Below are positions 1 through 11,713 of a stretch of 64,000 bases of DNA, one piece after another. The translations under genes were made by a program, and so were the position numbers. The stretch covers positions 234,388,201 through 234,452,200 of the forward strand of contig NC_133649.1 of assembly GCF_009905375.1 (NCBI RefSeq), given 5' to 3'. The DNA is from Apium graveolens. Its lineage: Eukaryota > Streptophyta > Magnoliopsida > Apiales > Apiaceae. How positions within the stretch are numbered: position 1 is the first letter of the stretch; the number at the start of each line of letters is the position of its first letter. The notes below the pieces were generated by a model. That model saw only the letters and a list, made by a program, of their open reading frames with translations. It ran no database searches and was not told the DNA's origin.

Positions 1-299
1 TTTAATAATTCGAATTAAATTAATTATAATCGAAAAATTTAGACAGAAATGTATCTCGTTAGAATTCTTAACTCACAAACGCAGTTTTGACAAACCAAAA
101 GACACAAATCAGAAATTGAAATAAAAATAAAAAGTTCAAAATCAACAAACACAAATTGAATTTGAAGGGGCAAACTGATTTTTTATTTGTTTTTGTTTTT
201 ATTTAATAAAAATCCAACAGCATCTCTTTATATATATACTTGTATGTATATATCACAAAGTGATGATTTTGTGTGCTGAGTAAAAACTCGAGCAAGGAA

Positions 300-426
300 G
301 AAACAAAACAGATTTGAGTTCGAAGAGAGAGAAGAGAGAAAACTGAAGAAACTGTTCGAATTTTTGAAAGAAAAGATGAACTGCTGAAAATGGTTTTAAA
401 AACACACAAACACACGCCTTTATATT
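300..426 (-). promoter_or_regulatory. Possible internal promoter and leader downstream of E1 pol
   Basis: On the minus strand TAATATAAAGGCG (about 415-426) is followed by a pyrimidine-rich, leader-like stretch (TTCTTCAG, CTCTCTTCTCTC) down to about 300. Its placement and composition match the leaders in front of the accessory frames of E3 and E4. The first ATG that follows opens only six codons, so any accessory gene here is lost or lies outside the window. This is inferred from composition and comparison. Confidence 0.35.
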
Positions 427-428
427 AC

Positions 429-740
429 AGCTGGTATGACAATCCGGGATTGTCATACCGATTGTCATACCAGGCAAAAAGAAGGAAAAGAAATAACAGA
501 ATAAATATTAAAATTATAACTGGTATGACAATCTGATAGTCATACCGATTGTCATACCAGTATAATAATAAAATGAAAATAATTATATATATGGTTTATA
601 ACTGGCAAGACAATCCAATAGTCATACCGATTGTCTTGCCAGTATAAAACTATACTGAAGAATATAATTAACATAATTTACACTGAAATGACTTTCAGCA
701 AGACAATTTCAATTGTCTTGCCGATTGTCATACCCGCAAT
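429..740 (-). repeat. Array of four GGTATGACAAT inverted-repeat modules after E1 pol
   Basis: Four modules start near 432, 521, 602 and 694 (spacing 81-92 bp). Each has one arm TGGTATGACAATC or its GGCAAGACAATC variant, a few bases, then two copies of the reverse arm (ATTGTCATACC, ATTGTCTTGCC). The same arms recur in the E1 LTR at 7240-7495. On the element strand the array lies directly upstream of the TATA-like box at 415-426. Confidence 0.85.
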
Positions 741-1143
741 AAACACAGAAACACACACACATTTATAAATTTACAAAAACTTATTTAACTTAGTAAAAAT
801 ATTAGAAAATATTTACAAAATAGTAAAACTGAAATACAGACTTATAATATTTATAGAAACAAAGACAATATATCAGAATTTATTATTTTTATTCCAAAAA
901 TAGATTTCTCTTGAATTTTAGCAAATAAAATTCATAGAAAAATATTTTTAGAGGAAATAAAATATTCTGAGATATTTTAAATTAACAAGAAGGGAAAATA
1001 AAAATAGATAAGATAATATATATTACATAGAAATAAGCAAGAGATATGATAAAAATGATAAAATAAATTTGCAAATGAATTTTTCATTTATGATAAATTC
1101 ATTTGTAAATTCATTCAAGAACAGATTCCAGATATTAACTAAA

Positions 1144-4100
1144 TTAATCACTAAAACTATTCAACATGCCCAATTTACCAACTAATCTGGTAAATGTGGA
1201 TTCGTCAAGTGGTTTAGTGAAAATATCTGCTATTTGTTCTTCTGTTGGAACAAAAAATAGTTCAACAGTACCATTCATGACGTGCTCTCTAATAAAATGA
1301 TACCTGATGTCAATGTGCTTTGTCCTCGAGTGCTGCACAGGGTTGTTGGTGATGGCTATTGCACTTGTGTTGTCACATAAAATAAGAATCTTGTTCAATA
1401 CAGAGCCATAGTCTCGTAGTTGGTTCCTAATCCACAAGATTTGAGCACAGCAGCTTCCAGCAGCAATATATTCAGCCTCGGCCGTTGAGTTGGAAACTGT
1501 TTGTTGTTTCTTGCTGTACCATGAGACTAGCCTGCTTCCTAGGAATTGACAACTTCCTGAGGTGCTTTTCCTATCAACAACACTTCCTGCATAATCTGAA
1601 TCTGTATATCCGACAAGGTTAAAACCAGATTCTTTAGGGTACCAAATACCTAGATTTGGTGTTCCCTTAAGATATCTTAAGATTCGTTTAACAGCAACGA
1701 GATGAATATCTCTAGGATCCGCTTGGAACCTTGCACATAAACATGTAGCATACATAATATATGGTCTACTTGCAGTAAGATAGAGTAACGAGCCAATCAT
1801 ACCTCTGTAGCTTGTGACATCTACCTTAATGGAGTTTTCACATGGTCCAAGCTTGACAGCTGTAGTTGATGGAGTCCTTACTGATGCAGAATCCTCTAGA
1901 TTGTACTTTTTGAGGAGTTCCTTGAGATACTTGGATTGACAAATAAATGTTCCATCTAACCTTTGATTTACTTGTAATCCAAGAAAGAACTTCAGCTCTC
2001 CCATCATGCTCATTTCAAACTTGCTGTGCATTAACTTAGCAAATCTCTTACAGAGATTATCATTAGTAGACCCAAATATTATATCATCCACATAGACTTG
2101 GACTAATATAGTATCATTCTTATGATTTTTAGAAAAGAGAGTTTTGTCTATGACACCTCTAATAAAGCTATTTTCAATAAGAAATTCAGAGAGAGTGTCA
2201 TACCATTTTCTTGGAGACTGTTTTAGCCCATAGATAGCCTTGAAAAGAAAGAAGACAAAATCCAAATGATCTGGATCTTCAAAACCAGGAGGTTGCTCTA
2301 CATATACCTCTTCATCCAGCTTTCCATTCAGAAAGGCGCTCTTGACATCCATTTGATAAACTTTAAAGTTTGAAAATGCTGCGAATGCCAGAAATATTCT
2401 GATGGCCTCAAGTCTAGCCACTGGAGCATAGGTTTCATCATAATCAATGCCTTCAGCTTGAGAATACCCTTTAGCTACCAGTCTTGCCTTGTTTCTTGTA
2501 ACCACACCATCTTCATCTAGTTTATTCCTGAATACCCACCTAGTACCAACAGCTTTCTTGTGTACAGGCCTAGGTACCAGTTTCCAGACTTGTTGACTTT
2601 CAAACTGATTGAGTTCATCTTACATAGCAATCACCCAATCTGGATCAGACAGTGCTTCTTCAATTTTCTTAGGTTCCATCTCAGAAAGAAATCCTGAGAA
2701 CAGACACTCATTTTGAGTAGCACGTCTAGTTCTGACTCCAACATCTGGATCACCAATAATCAACTCAAAAGGGTGAGCTTTATTCCAGACTGTCTGTCTT
2801 GGAAGATGTGATCTTGATGATTCGCCTTGAAATTCATTGTGATGTTGTGTCCTACTAGATGATCCTTCAGCATCTCCCCCTGAGTTGTTGCCATATTGAC
2901 TTGAAGATTCTCCGTCAGTAGCAGTGGTATCTCCATTGTTGCCAAAGTTTCCATCACTATTACCTTGAGTATCATCAGGATTAACAGGTTCTTCACCAGC
3001 AACAACCTCAGGTTCTTGACCATGTTCTGATTCTGAATCTGACGTATCATCAAACTTCAGTTTCTCAGAAGGATCTTCAGTTTGGATACTAGGGAGTTTA
3101 GTGTCATCAAATGTAACATTGACACTTTCAGTTACTTTGTGTTGATCAATGATATACACTCTATATGATCTTCTTCCATATCCAACAAAAATACCCTCAT
3201 ATGCCTTTGCCTCGAACTTACCACGACGATCATCTCCATCCTTGAGCACGAAGCATCTGGCACCAAATACATGAAAGTATTTGATAGAAGGTTTCTGTTC
3301 ATTCAAAATCTCATAAGGAGTTTTCATGAAGTCTTTGTTGATTAGAGTTCGATTCTGAGTATAACATGCAGTATTGACAGCTTCAGCCCAAAAGTACATT
3401 GGAAGACCTGATTCATTTAACATCGTTCTTGCAGCTTCAATCAATGTACGATTCTTCCTTTCTACCACTCCATTTTGCTGAGGGGTTCTAGGAGCTGAAA
3501 ATTGTCTGGTAATCCCTTTGTCTGTACAGAATCCATTGAGAAGTGTATTCTTGAATTCTGTCCCATTATCTGACCTTATTGCTCTAACAGGGATGTTAGA
3601 ATCTAACTCAATCATCTTGATATGATCAATCACAACTTGTGGTGTTTCATCCTTAGAGTGAAGAAATAAAACCCACGTATACTTGGAATAGTCATCAACT
3701 ATCACAAGACAGTAACACTTCTTTGACATAGAAAGGATATTAACTGGACCAAATAAATCCATGTGCAATAATTGCAGAACACCAGTTATGGAAGATGTGT
3801 CAGTGCCTTTGTGACTTGCTTTCTTTGACTTTCCTTTCTGGCAAGCCTCACATAGTCCTTCTGGAGAGAATTCCAGCTGAGGCAAACCTCTTACCAATTC
3901 TCTTTTGACAAGAGAATTCATTGTTTTGAAATTGAGATGGGAAAGTCTCTTGTGCCATAGCCAACTCTCATCTGACGATGCCTTTGCATAGAAACAATTG
4001 ACTTCAAGATTGCTTCCAGAGTTCATGTCAGCTACGAACAGATTTCCTTTCCGGATTCCCATTAAGGAGGGTTTTTCACTTTTCTTGTGCAGAATCTGAC

Positions 4101-4488
4101 ACTTCAGCTTGTCGAATAAAACATTGTAGCCGTTGTCACAGAACTGACTAATGCTAAGCAGATTGTGTTCAAGTCCTTGCACAACATATACATTTTCAAT
4201 GATAACATTTCCAGCTTGCAAACAGCCATATCCCTCCGTTAAACCTTTGCTGTTATCTCCAAAGGTAACCACTGGGCCAGCTTTCTCAACCACATTTGAT
4301 AGCAGGGCTCTATCTCCGGTCATATGTCTTGACGATCCGCTGTCAAGAATCCACACTACCGGTTGTACCTGTTTAATGCCCTGCAATACAAATGGATTAG
4401 AACTTCTTCGGAACCCAAGCTTGGCTGGGTCCGGCATACTTGTAAAATTGGCCTTTATCAGGCAAAACAACATTCTCAACATTCTCAA
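1144..4488 (-). pseudogene. pol: pol of E1 (protease-integrase-RT-RNase H) with one nonsense codon
   Basis: Polyprotein in standard Ty1-copia order. Protease has the retropepsin DSG (WILDSGSSRHMTGD). Integrase has an HHCC finger (WHKRLSHLN ... CEACQKGK) and catalytic blocks including SDNGTEF and [13 protein letters not shown] Ser/Asp/Glu-rich linker follows, then reverse transcriptase with [10 protein letters not shown] and RNase H with [11 protein letters not shown]. It runs in one frame from 4488 to the stop at 1144-1146 except for a TAA at 2620-2622, where related elements have CAA (Gln). It is in a different frame from the preceding gag end. Confidence 0.9.
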
Positions 4489-6705
4489 TGACTGAACATT
4501 TGACCTTTAAAACAGCCTTATCAAATTTCTGTTTAGGCTTAGGCACAAATGTCTCCTTTCTAGCTTTAGGAGGACTAGCAGTCTTAGACCTATCATGCTT
4601 TCTATTATTCACATGCTGACGAGGGGTAGTCTTATCATTAGAAACATGCTTACCATTAAAATAAGCAAACAACAGATTAAAAGCACAAGACATACAATCA
4701 GGAACACCACATGCTTTATGAGAAGGATTAACAATAGGCAACTTATGCATGGTAGACATGGCATTTGTGTTATCCAACTCATGTGTGTCTGAGTTAGTCT
4801 CAGTTGCTTTCACAACCTTGACTGGAACTTTTGACACACTTGACTTGGAGACAGCTTTCCCATTAGCATTATCTTCAGCACGGATTTCTTCTTGAATAAT
4901 AAAAGAGGTCTCATCAAATGGTTCAGCAATTGATTCTTTATAGAGGGGTTCATCAACACCCTTAAGCACATGTGGTACTTCCCTGCCTTTAGCACATACA
5001 TGAGGAGGGGAGTTTATGCCTAATTTTCCAATAGCAGCATTGTAATCATAACCTATTCCATGTGTTTGATTAACAAGCTTGCTTATTATAAAACTCTTTG
5101 GACTTCGAACAAGAATTAAAGTAAGCTTTAACCTTAGCCTCAAGACCGGTGATCTTGTCTTTGAGAATAGTTTCGAGTTGTCTATAACAGTCAACTCTAT
5201 TCTCTAGAAAAGATACTTGTTCTTTTAGTTTATCTTGATTAATGTGCACAAGTCTTAATTCATTGACCTCTTTCTCAAGGTCTTTGATTTGTTGATTTAA
5301 CAATTCATTATCACGACGAGCACAATCTAAGTTACCTCTTAGATGATAAACCATTTCAGCATCAGAAAGTTTTACCTCTTTTCTTGACGATGAGGTGCTT
5401 GCATTACTAGCCATGAGAGCGAGATTCCCAACTTCTTCATCTTCACTGTCAGTATCATCCCAGCTTCTTCCCTTTGCCAGGTACGCCCTTTCAGATTTAC
5501 TCTTCTGATTAGAATCGTAAGAGTTCTTCCTAGCTTGTTTTGGCTTCCTGCATTCTGTGGCAAAGTGTCCCAACTCATTACAGTTGAAGCATCGAATGGT
5601 GCTTCGATCAACCATCCCTGTTTTATACCCACCACTGCTGGTGTTAGAGGATGAAGATCCACCTTTCTGGAATCTGTTGTAGTTGGACTTGTACTTGAAC
5701 TTGGGATTCCTTTTGAATCTGACATTTGAGAATCTCTTGACAATCAGGGCCATTGACTCATCCTCCAATTGCTCCAGTTCTTCCAAGGAATAATAATCAT
5801 CTCCTGATTGATTTGTAGTAGGAGAATCAAATTCTGCTACTATCACATTATCTTCAACCTTGGAAGACTGTACCATTCTTTCTGACTAGTTGAGATTGTT
5901 GTTGATATTGTGGTTGTTGTTGTTGTTCATCAGCTACTAGAGCAGTAGACGTGCTGACCACTCTTCCTTTCCCGTAAACTTCCTTCTGCTGAATCTGCTC
6001 CAACTCATAAGTCTTTAACACACCATAGAGCCTTTCCAAAGAAATCTCACTCAGATCTCTTGCTTCTCTTATGGCAGTGATTCTATGTTCGAGATGAGTT
6101 GGCAGTGTTAAAAGGAACTTTTTGTTGACCTCCCTGATGGAATAGTATTTACCATTAATGTTCAGGTTGTTGATCAATGCATTGTACCTCTCAAACACTT
6201 CAGTGATTCCTTCTCCTGGATTTGATTTGAAATATTCATATTCAGAGGTTAGGATTTCTAGTTTGTTCTCCCTAACTTCCTCTGTGCCTTCATTAATAAT
6301 CTCAATAGTTTCCCAGATATGTTTGGAATCTTTACAATTCATCACATGTCTATTCATCAGGGGATTAAGGGAATCTACTAAGATTAATTGAAGGCTAGCA
6401 TCCAGGGAAGCTTCTTCTATTTCAGCAGGAGAGAAGTCCTCAGGATCCTTCACATAAGTTCTCGCTTGGGTGATCACCACATCATTTTCTATTACCTCTG
6501 GTTCCATAACCATAGAAATTTTTGGACCCTTCTTCAACACTTGCAAATATTTGGGATTAGCAACCTGTAAAAATAGTAGCATCTTCTTCTTCCACATAAC
6601 ATAATTTTCTTTATCGAAAAGTGGAATTTTAACGGTTCCAACTTTTTGTGTAGTCATTATGAATTTTTTTGAGTGAATAAAAAATTCAAGAAGTGAAAGA
6701 AACAC
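4397..6705 (-). pseudogene. gag: gag of E1, frameshifted
   Basis: Structural nucleocapsid gene of E1. It starts at 6705 (MTTQKVGTVKIPLF, a retrotransposon Gag core) and changes frame near 5870 and again near 5080-5110, so three overlapping frames (6705-5854, 5876-5070, 5194-4397) are needed to read it. The middle part carries one RNA-binding CCHC zinc knuckle (CFNCNELGHFATEC, 5551-5592), then a coiled-coil-like Lys/Glu/Leu-rich stretch. The last part ends in AWVPKKF and a stop about 20 bases before the TGCAGGGC that precedes protease. Homologous ends occur in E3 and E4. This copy cannot make a full Gag. Confidence 0.85.
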
Positions 6706-6741
6706 AAAAGTCTAGGATCTAGATTTGTACGTTAATCAGAA

Positions 6742-6754
6742 GGCTCTGATACCA
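6742..6754 (-). other. Primer binding site of E1 (initiator tRNA-Met)
   Basis: The minus strand reads TGGTATCAGAGCC two bases after the LTR end. This is the standard plant copia primer site, complementary to the 3' end of initiator tRNA-Met. Confidence 0.9.
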
Positions 6755-6756
6755 AT

Positions 6757-8112
6757 TGTTAGGTCCCAATTTGTTTGTAGAAGGGGGGGTTGAATGCAAA
6801 CAATACCGTTTAGTCGAATAAAATGCGGAATAAAATTGTGAAACAAAATTCAAGTTAAATAAAACTTTTATTAAACTTGAAAGGTGTTACAACTACGGTA
6901 TCGGTTACAAGGGATTAATCTCAAATCAATTATTACAAATCTAGAATAAATTCGACATGAACTTTTTCTATTTTTGTAATTAAAAGATCAAATGCTAAAT
7001 GCGATTTGAGATTAAGTTCTAGGGATTTTAATCCGCTAGATAGATACACAAGAACAAGATAAGTATTTCTAGTTGATTGGCTTTAACTTTACAATCTAGA
7101 AATTAATCTTGAAGTTGCAGATGAGATGTAATATTTGTCTGCTGCTTTTTCTTTTTGTTCTTGTATATTGTGATCTGTTTGATTGATGATGAATGAACTT
7201 GTCTTCTGCTTCTTTTTAAACAACACAGCCGAAAAATGAATTGGAATGACAATCATTTAAGCTAGTGAGACTTTCGGTAGGACAATGTTTACAACTAGCA
7301 AGACAATTAAAAATGATCTAGCAAGACTTTCGGTATGACTATTGATTGTCATACCGATTGTCATAGTAGTACAAATGAAATTGTCTTACTGAATTAATAA
7401 GTGATTTTAATCTAAATAATAATTCTATCAAGACAATCAACTGAATTAGCATGACTTTCGGTATGACTATCAATTGTCATACCGATTGTCATACTAGTAC
7501 AATCAGTTGTCTTTTTAGAATTAAAACAGATTTTAATCAATTAAAATTCTGTAAATCCTTAATATTAATTCTAAATTAATTAATCAATTTAATTCAATTA
7601 ATCAATAAATTAATCTTTGCAGATATAAATTATTTTCTTAATTAAATTATATGACTTAATTAATTAATAGAGAATTAATACTAACGCTGAGCAGCATCCA
7701 TTCTTCTGACAATCTTCTGAAAGTCACTGAGACTTATGAATCAATTCCGCCACTTCAATGCTGACACTCGATGTACTGTCTGGTTCATGAGTGACTAACT
7801 TCCGTGACAGTTTCTTCATGTCTTGACTTTGATATTCATGATTGAATCCTTGTAATAAATTGATACCTTGACGAGATCTCTGTCACTTGATTAAATCCAC
7901 GATCTTGATTTACATCACTGAGGCATGATCAAATTCTTGAACTTCTTCCAGTGAATCTTCAAGTCTGCAGATGAACAATGTTTCTTTGATCTTTGACATA
8001 TGTTACTTTGTGAGATCTCTCTGATGATTGATCCACTATTTACTTATTACATTCTTATTTGAGTTGAGTTAAATACTCGAATAAACGAGTAGGCTATGAC
8101 ATATGCCTTTCA
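6757..8112 (-). repeat. 5' LTR of E1
   Basis: The edge next to the primer site is certain: on the minus strand the LTR ends in CCTAACA, two bases before the tRNA-Met site, exactly as in E4. The outer edge is placed at 8112 (minus-strand start TGAAAGGCATATGTCATAG) because it begins with TG and resembles the start of E4's LTR, with its shared TGTCATRGC. A TATA-like TTTAAAAAG lies near 7213-7221. The family word, as in GGTATGACTATC...ATTGTCATACC, lies upstream of it at 7240-7495. The partner LTR is not visible, so the outer edge is inferred. Confidence 0.65.
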
Positions 8113-11100
8113 GATATGTTTAAACCTAAAGTGTTGTATTTTGTACTTAATTTGTCAAATAAATAAAAGAAGAAATGCATACACCATAGGTTTACAAAAT
8201 ATACATAAAAATTAAGTGTAATAAATTGAGAGTTACACGTAATTAAAGTAGTTCATTATGTTCTAGTATTTATTGGACTGTTAAAATGTTTGCGGTGGAG
8301 GAAGTGAATTAATAGCCTATATACATTGTAGTTCATGTCGGTAAGAAAAAAAAAGCACTCAAATATGGATGATAAAAAAACCTTATTCAATTTACTCTGC
8401 GGAACCCCCCAAACAAATATTTAATTTTACATTCTATATTTTCTTTCATAAAGTCGTCCTTAAAACCTTTGAAAAGTTTTATCCATTAAAAATGGACTGA
8501 ATTTTACACAAAATGAGTTTGGCCGGATTGTTGTTCGGTGACCAGAACTCAGATTCCGGTGAAATGTTCTTCAATATTCCAGTCACACCTTCTTTAATAC
8601 CCGTCTTTTGATCAGTTTAAACTCAAACTTATTCTTAATACCTGTTTTTGGAAAATTTTGCCCTCACACTGTTAGTTGGTGCTTGAAGGTAGTACACAAA
8701 TATTAATTTAAATTATAGTATTGCAAGTGATACTCATTAAAATGTAATCATTAAAGTGATGCATTTGTCAAATTTTAGTTACACTAAATGCATTTTTGTC
8801 ATTTTAAAATAAATTAGGTTTATTTTAATTATTTTTAAAAGGTGTTAATATTGTTTTAGAAAGTGTTAACCAACCGGTCAAACGAAATATGACTTTACTT
8901 ATAATAGTATAATATAAATAGACATATAAAATTACTTCTAACTTTTTTTACCCAAGTCCAATATGTGTAAGGACTTTCTATTTATATTTTATATACACTT
9001 TCTATATATATCTCCTTGATCATTAATCTTGTCGCATAAGTTTTGAAAGTATTAATATACTCGACTTTCATTTAAACTTACCAATATTCTTGTGGTGAAC
9101 TATTCCAGCTAACATCACTCATATTTACACAAAATTCATTTATGTCTTTTTTAAATAAATTATATTTTTTTAATTATTTTTGAAAAATGTTAACAATTGT
9201 TTTAGAAAATGTTAACCATCTGAAACATGGTTTTGGTTTTGCTTAGAACAGTGGACACATAAAAAAACTACTAACTTTTTTTCGCGAGACAAATACATAT
9301 AACATTATTAATTTATTTTTTTATATTTTCAGATAACAAATTGATATTTTCATAACCAGCACGCAGTTTCAATTTCTCTGTGTAGTTAGTCCCCTAAATA
9401 AAACATTTAAATAAACTATTGAATCACTTCAAATAAAAAATGCATGTAATATTGTTTTCCTTCATGAATTGAATTTAAAAATGAGAATGCTTGTTAAAAA
9501 CGAGAAGTTCTAGTTAAAAAATAATTAAGTATTATTAACTAATTAACATATAAAATGGAGCTTGGAAAAAAAACATATAAAATGAAGAATACATCAATAA
9601 TTAATTGATTTTACTAATATATGTCCAACAACACACAATAAGTAATAACTCTTGTTAATTTAATGCATTTTATTTGGTTTCCCAAACATAAATATTAATG
9701 AATCAATTTGTATTAACGACAATAAAAATGCAAGTTTTCTAATTATAAATATTAATGAATCCCTTTATATTCCCAGCAATTTCAACAATAAAAATGAAAT
9801 TTATACTTATGCAAGACCGATTATTAAAAAATTATATTCAATATATAATTGGAGTAAGAGGGTTTGAGTTGTATAGTTTGGTACTGGTGGGTTGCACGTG
9901 ATAAAGTATAATATAATGTACATTATATTTATTCATTCCTTTTATTACTCTATTATAATATCTAATAATATGTATAACAAACAAAATAGGTAATTATCTA
10001 AGAAACTGAAATATAATTATATATTTCTAAATTATATAAATAATATTAAAAGTCTTATATTATATTTAATACAATAAATAATTATCTTAATAAAAACAAA
10101 TATAAATAACAAATAACAAATCATTTAAAATCGGGTTAAAGTAGTATCATTTTTAAAAAAAATATTGAAATGGGTAAGTTTGATTGAAATATTTTTAAAT
10201 GGATAATTTTCATTCGTGTCTTATAAAATTAGTAAAATATTTAGATTATATTTAGGTACAAATATTACATTTTGTTATTTTATTTTGTAATTGGGAAAAA
10301 TTGCGGATTGTCTTTTAAAAAATTTAGAGCACATGACTTCTATAAAACATAAAAAATAAATATATTATAATTCAAAATTGAAATACAAATCTAATAAAAT
10401 ATATTTATTCATGTGATATAATAGCTTTTTATTTTATTATCATTAGGGTATTTTAATTTTTTGTAAAGACATAAAAATACACGTGCATTAGTTAGTGAAT
10501 ATGAAAAATTACACATCATGTCAAAATTTAAAGAATAAAAGAATTTAATAAAATATAAAAATATACTGAACACATAAAATATTAATTATAGAACAATAAA
10601 GTTTGAAAAGTATATAGTAAATAAAAATATATAACAAAGCATAAAATAATACATCACACATAAATTAAAATTATTGAACATTTGTAAAATTTAAAGAACT
10701 TAAAAAATGATGTAAAAAACACATAAATTATATAACATAGTAAAATTTTAGAGAATATAAAAAACACAAAATTATAGAAATATTAATATTTAAAAGTATA
10801 AGAAAATAGATACATTAAGTGTGAAAATTAATATTTATTAATGAAAATGTTAAAATTAATCTGACAGTTAAAATAGGAAATACATGGTTATAAAACTTAC
10901 ATGACTTCCCATATGTAATCTTTGGTATAGTAAACACCTGATCAAATAATGTAGATTTTAATTTTAGTATCAGTACTTAGTTACCCAACTATAGCCATTG
11001 AATCTCATTATATATATATATATTATATATATATATGGGAAAAAGCAAATACAAATTAAAATTAAAATAGAAACTTAGAACTAATTTAAGCCATTAGATT

Positions 11101-11713
11101 TACCCAATCTAATGGTCTCCTAACTGACACCACTCAACTACCCTGCACCATCCTACACCCAATTTCATCTTTTCCGCTCCGTTTTTAATTGGATATTTCC
11201 CGTCAAACCGTAACTTTTTCTTAAAATCCGATTTCACTGTATTTTTCTACATCTCTCAACGATCGATTTGCATACCATGTGTTATATTTCGAATTAGTTT
11301 TTTTAAAAAAAAATTATTTGGTTTCTAATTTCTATTCTAAATTGGTTTTTATTGGAGTAGCCTCCTATAATTATATATATATAATTTAATTTAATTTATT
11401 TTTAATGATAGTAATATATATATTAATATTAATTTCATTAAAAATAAATAAAATAAAATTAATAAATATAGTAAAAAATTTCGATAAAGCTAGTTGGACT
11501 TGAAAAGAGTAACGCCCATAAATAAATGAATTAGAATCCACATGATTGGAATAAATACGAAGTTGAAGAACAAAAAGAAAAAGAAAAGGAAGGGAAGGGG
11601 TTTTCACAAGAAAATTGGAAAATTGGGTGAATCTGTTTCTCTGTCTGTTATTTGCAGCTGCTGCTTATCAATCTCATACAAGTATCTTTACATACACCAC
11701 TCAATTCAACCTA
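8113..11713. other. AT-rich spacer, no gene recognised
   Basis: Very AT-rich sequence between E1 and FYPP with short TA runs (around 11011-11035 and 11370-11385) and no convincing exon. It holds a diverged direct duplication (8835-9270, listed separately). The last 150 bases, with purine-rich GAAAAGAAAAGG near 11575-11600 and a possible leader acceptor TTATTTGCAG near 11650, are probably the FYPP promoter and 5' leader. Confidence 0.6.
8835..9270. repeat. Diverged direct duplication in the spacer
   Basis: The stretch around 8835-8935 recurs around 9175-9275, about 343 bp later. Both contain TTGTTTTAGAAARTGTTAACC, then a tract ending in CTAACTTTTTTT. Divergence is high, so it is an old duplication or two copies of a short repeat. 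Confidence 0.55.

Larger units (their letters stand above)
1..8112 (-). mobile_element. Ty1-copia retrotransposon E1 (SIRE/Maximus lineage), left end outside the window
   Basis: Element read on the minus strand. It has one LTR at the right (6757-8112), a tRNA-Met primer site next to it, a Gag with a CCHC knuckle, then protease, integrase, reverse transcriptase and RNase H in Ty1-copia order, ending at 1144. About 1.1 kb of post-pol sequence runs to the window edge with no second LTR, so the 3' LTR must lie to the left. The reverse transcriptase block around [12 protein letters not shown] and [11 protein letters not shown] is of the SIRE/Maximus type. Two frameshifts in gag and one stop in pol make this copy defective. 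Confidence 0.9.

Noticed and set aside
203..477. Open frames in the E1 post-pol region
   Set aside because: They translate the palindromic array and CT-rich leader. They have no start context or domain.
429..740. Regularly spaced palindromes resembling a CRISPR array
   Set aside because: Plant nuclear DNA, repeats of variable length and sequence, spacers not constant, and the same word occurs in the E1 LTR.
11011..11037. TA-rich palindrome
   Set aside because: Simple AT repeat. Self-complementarity is expected and no element ends were found around it.
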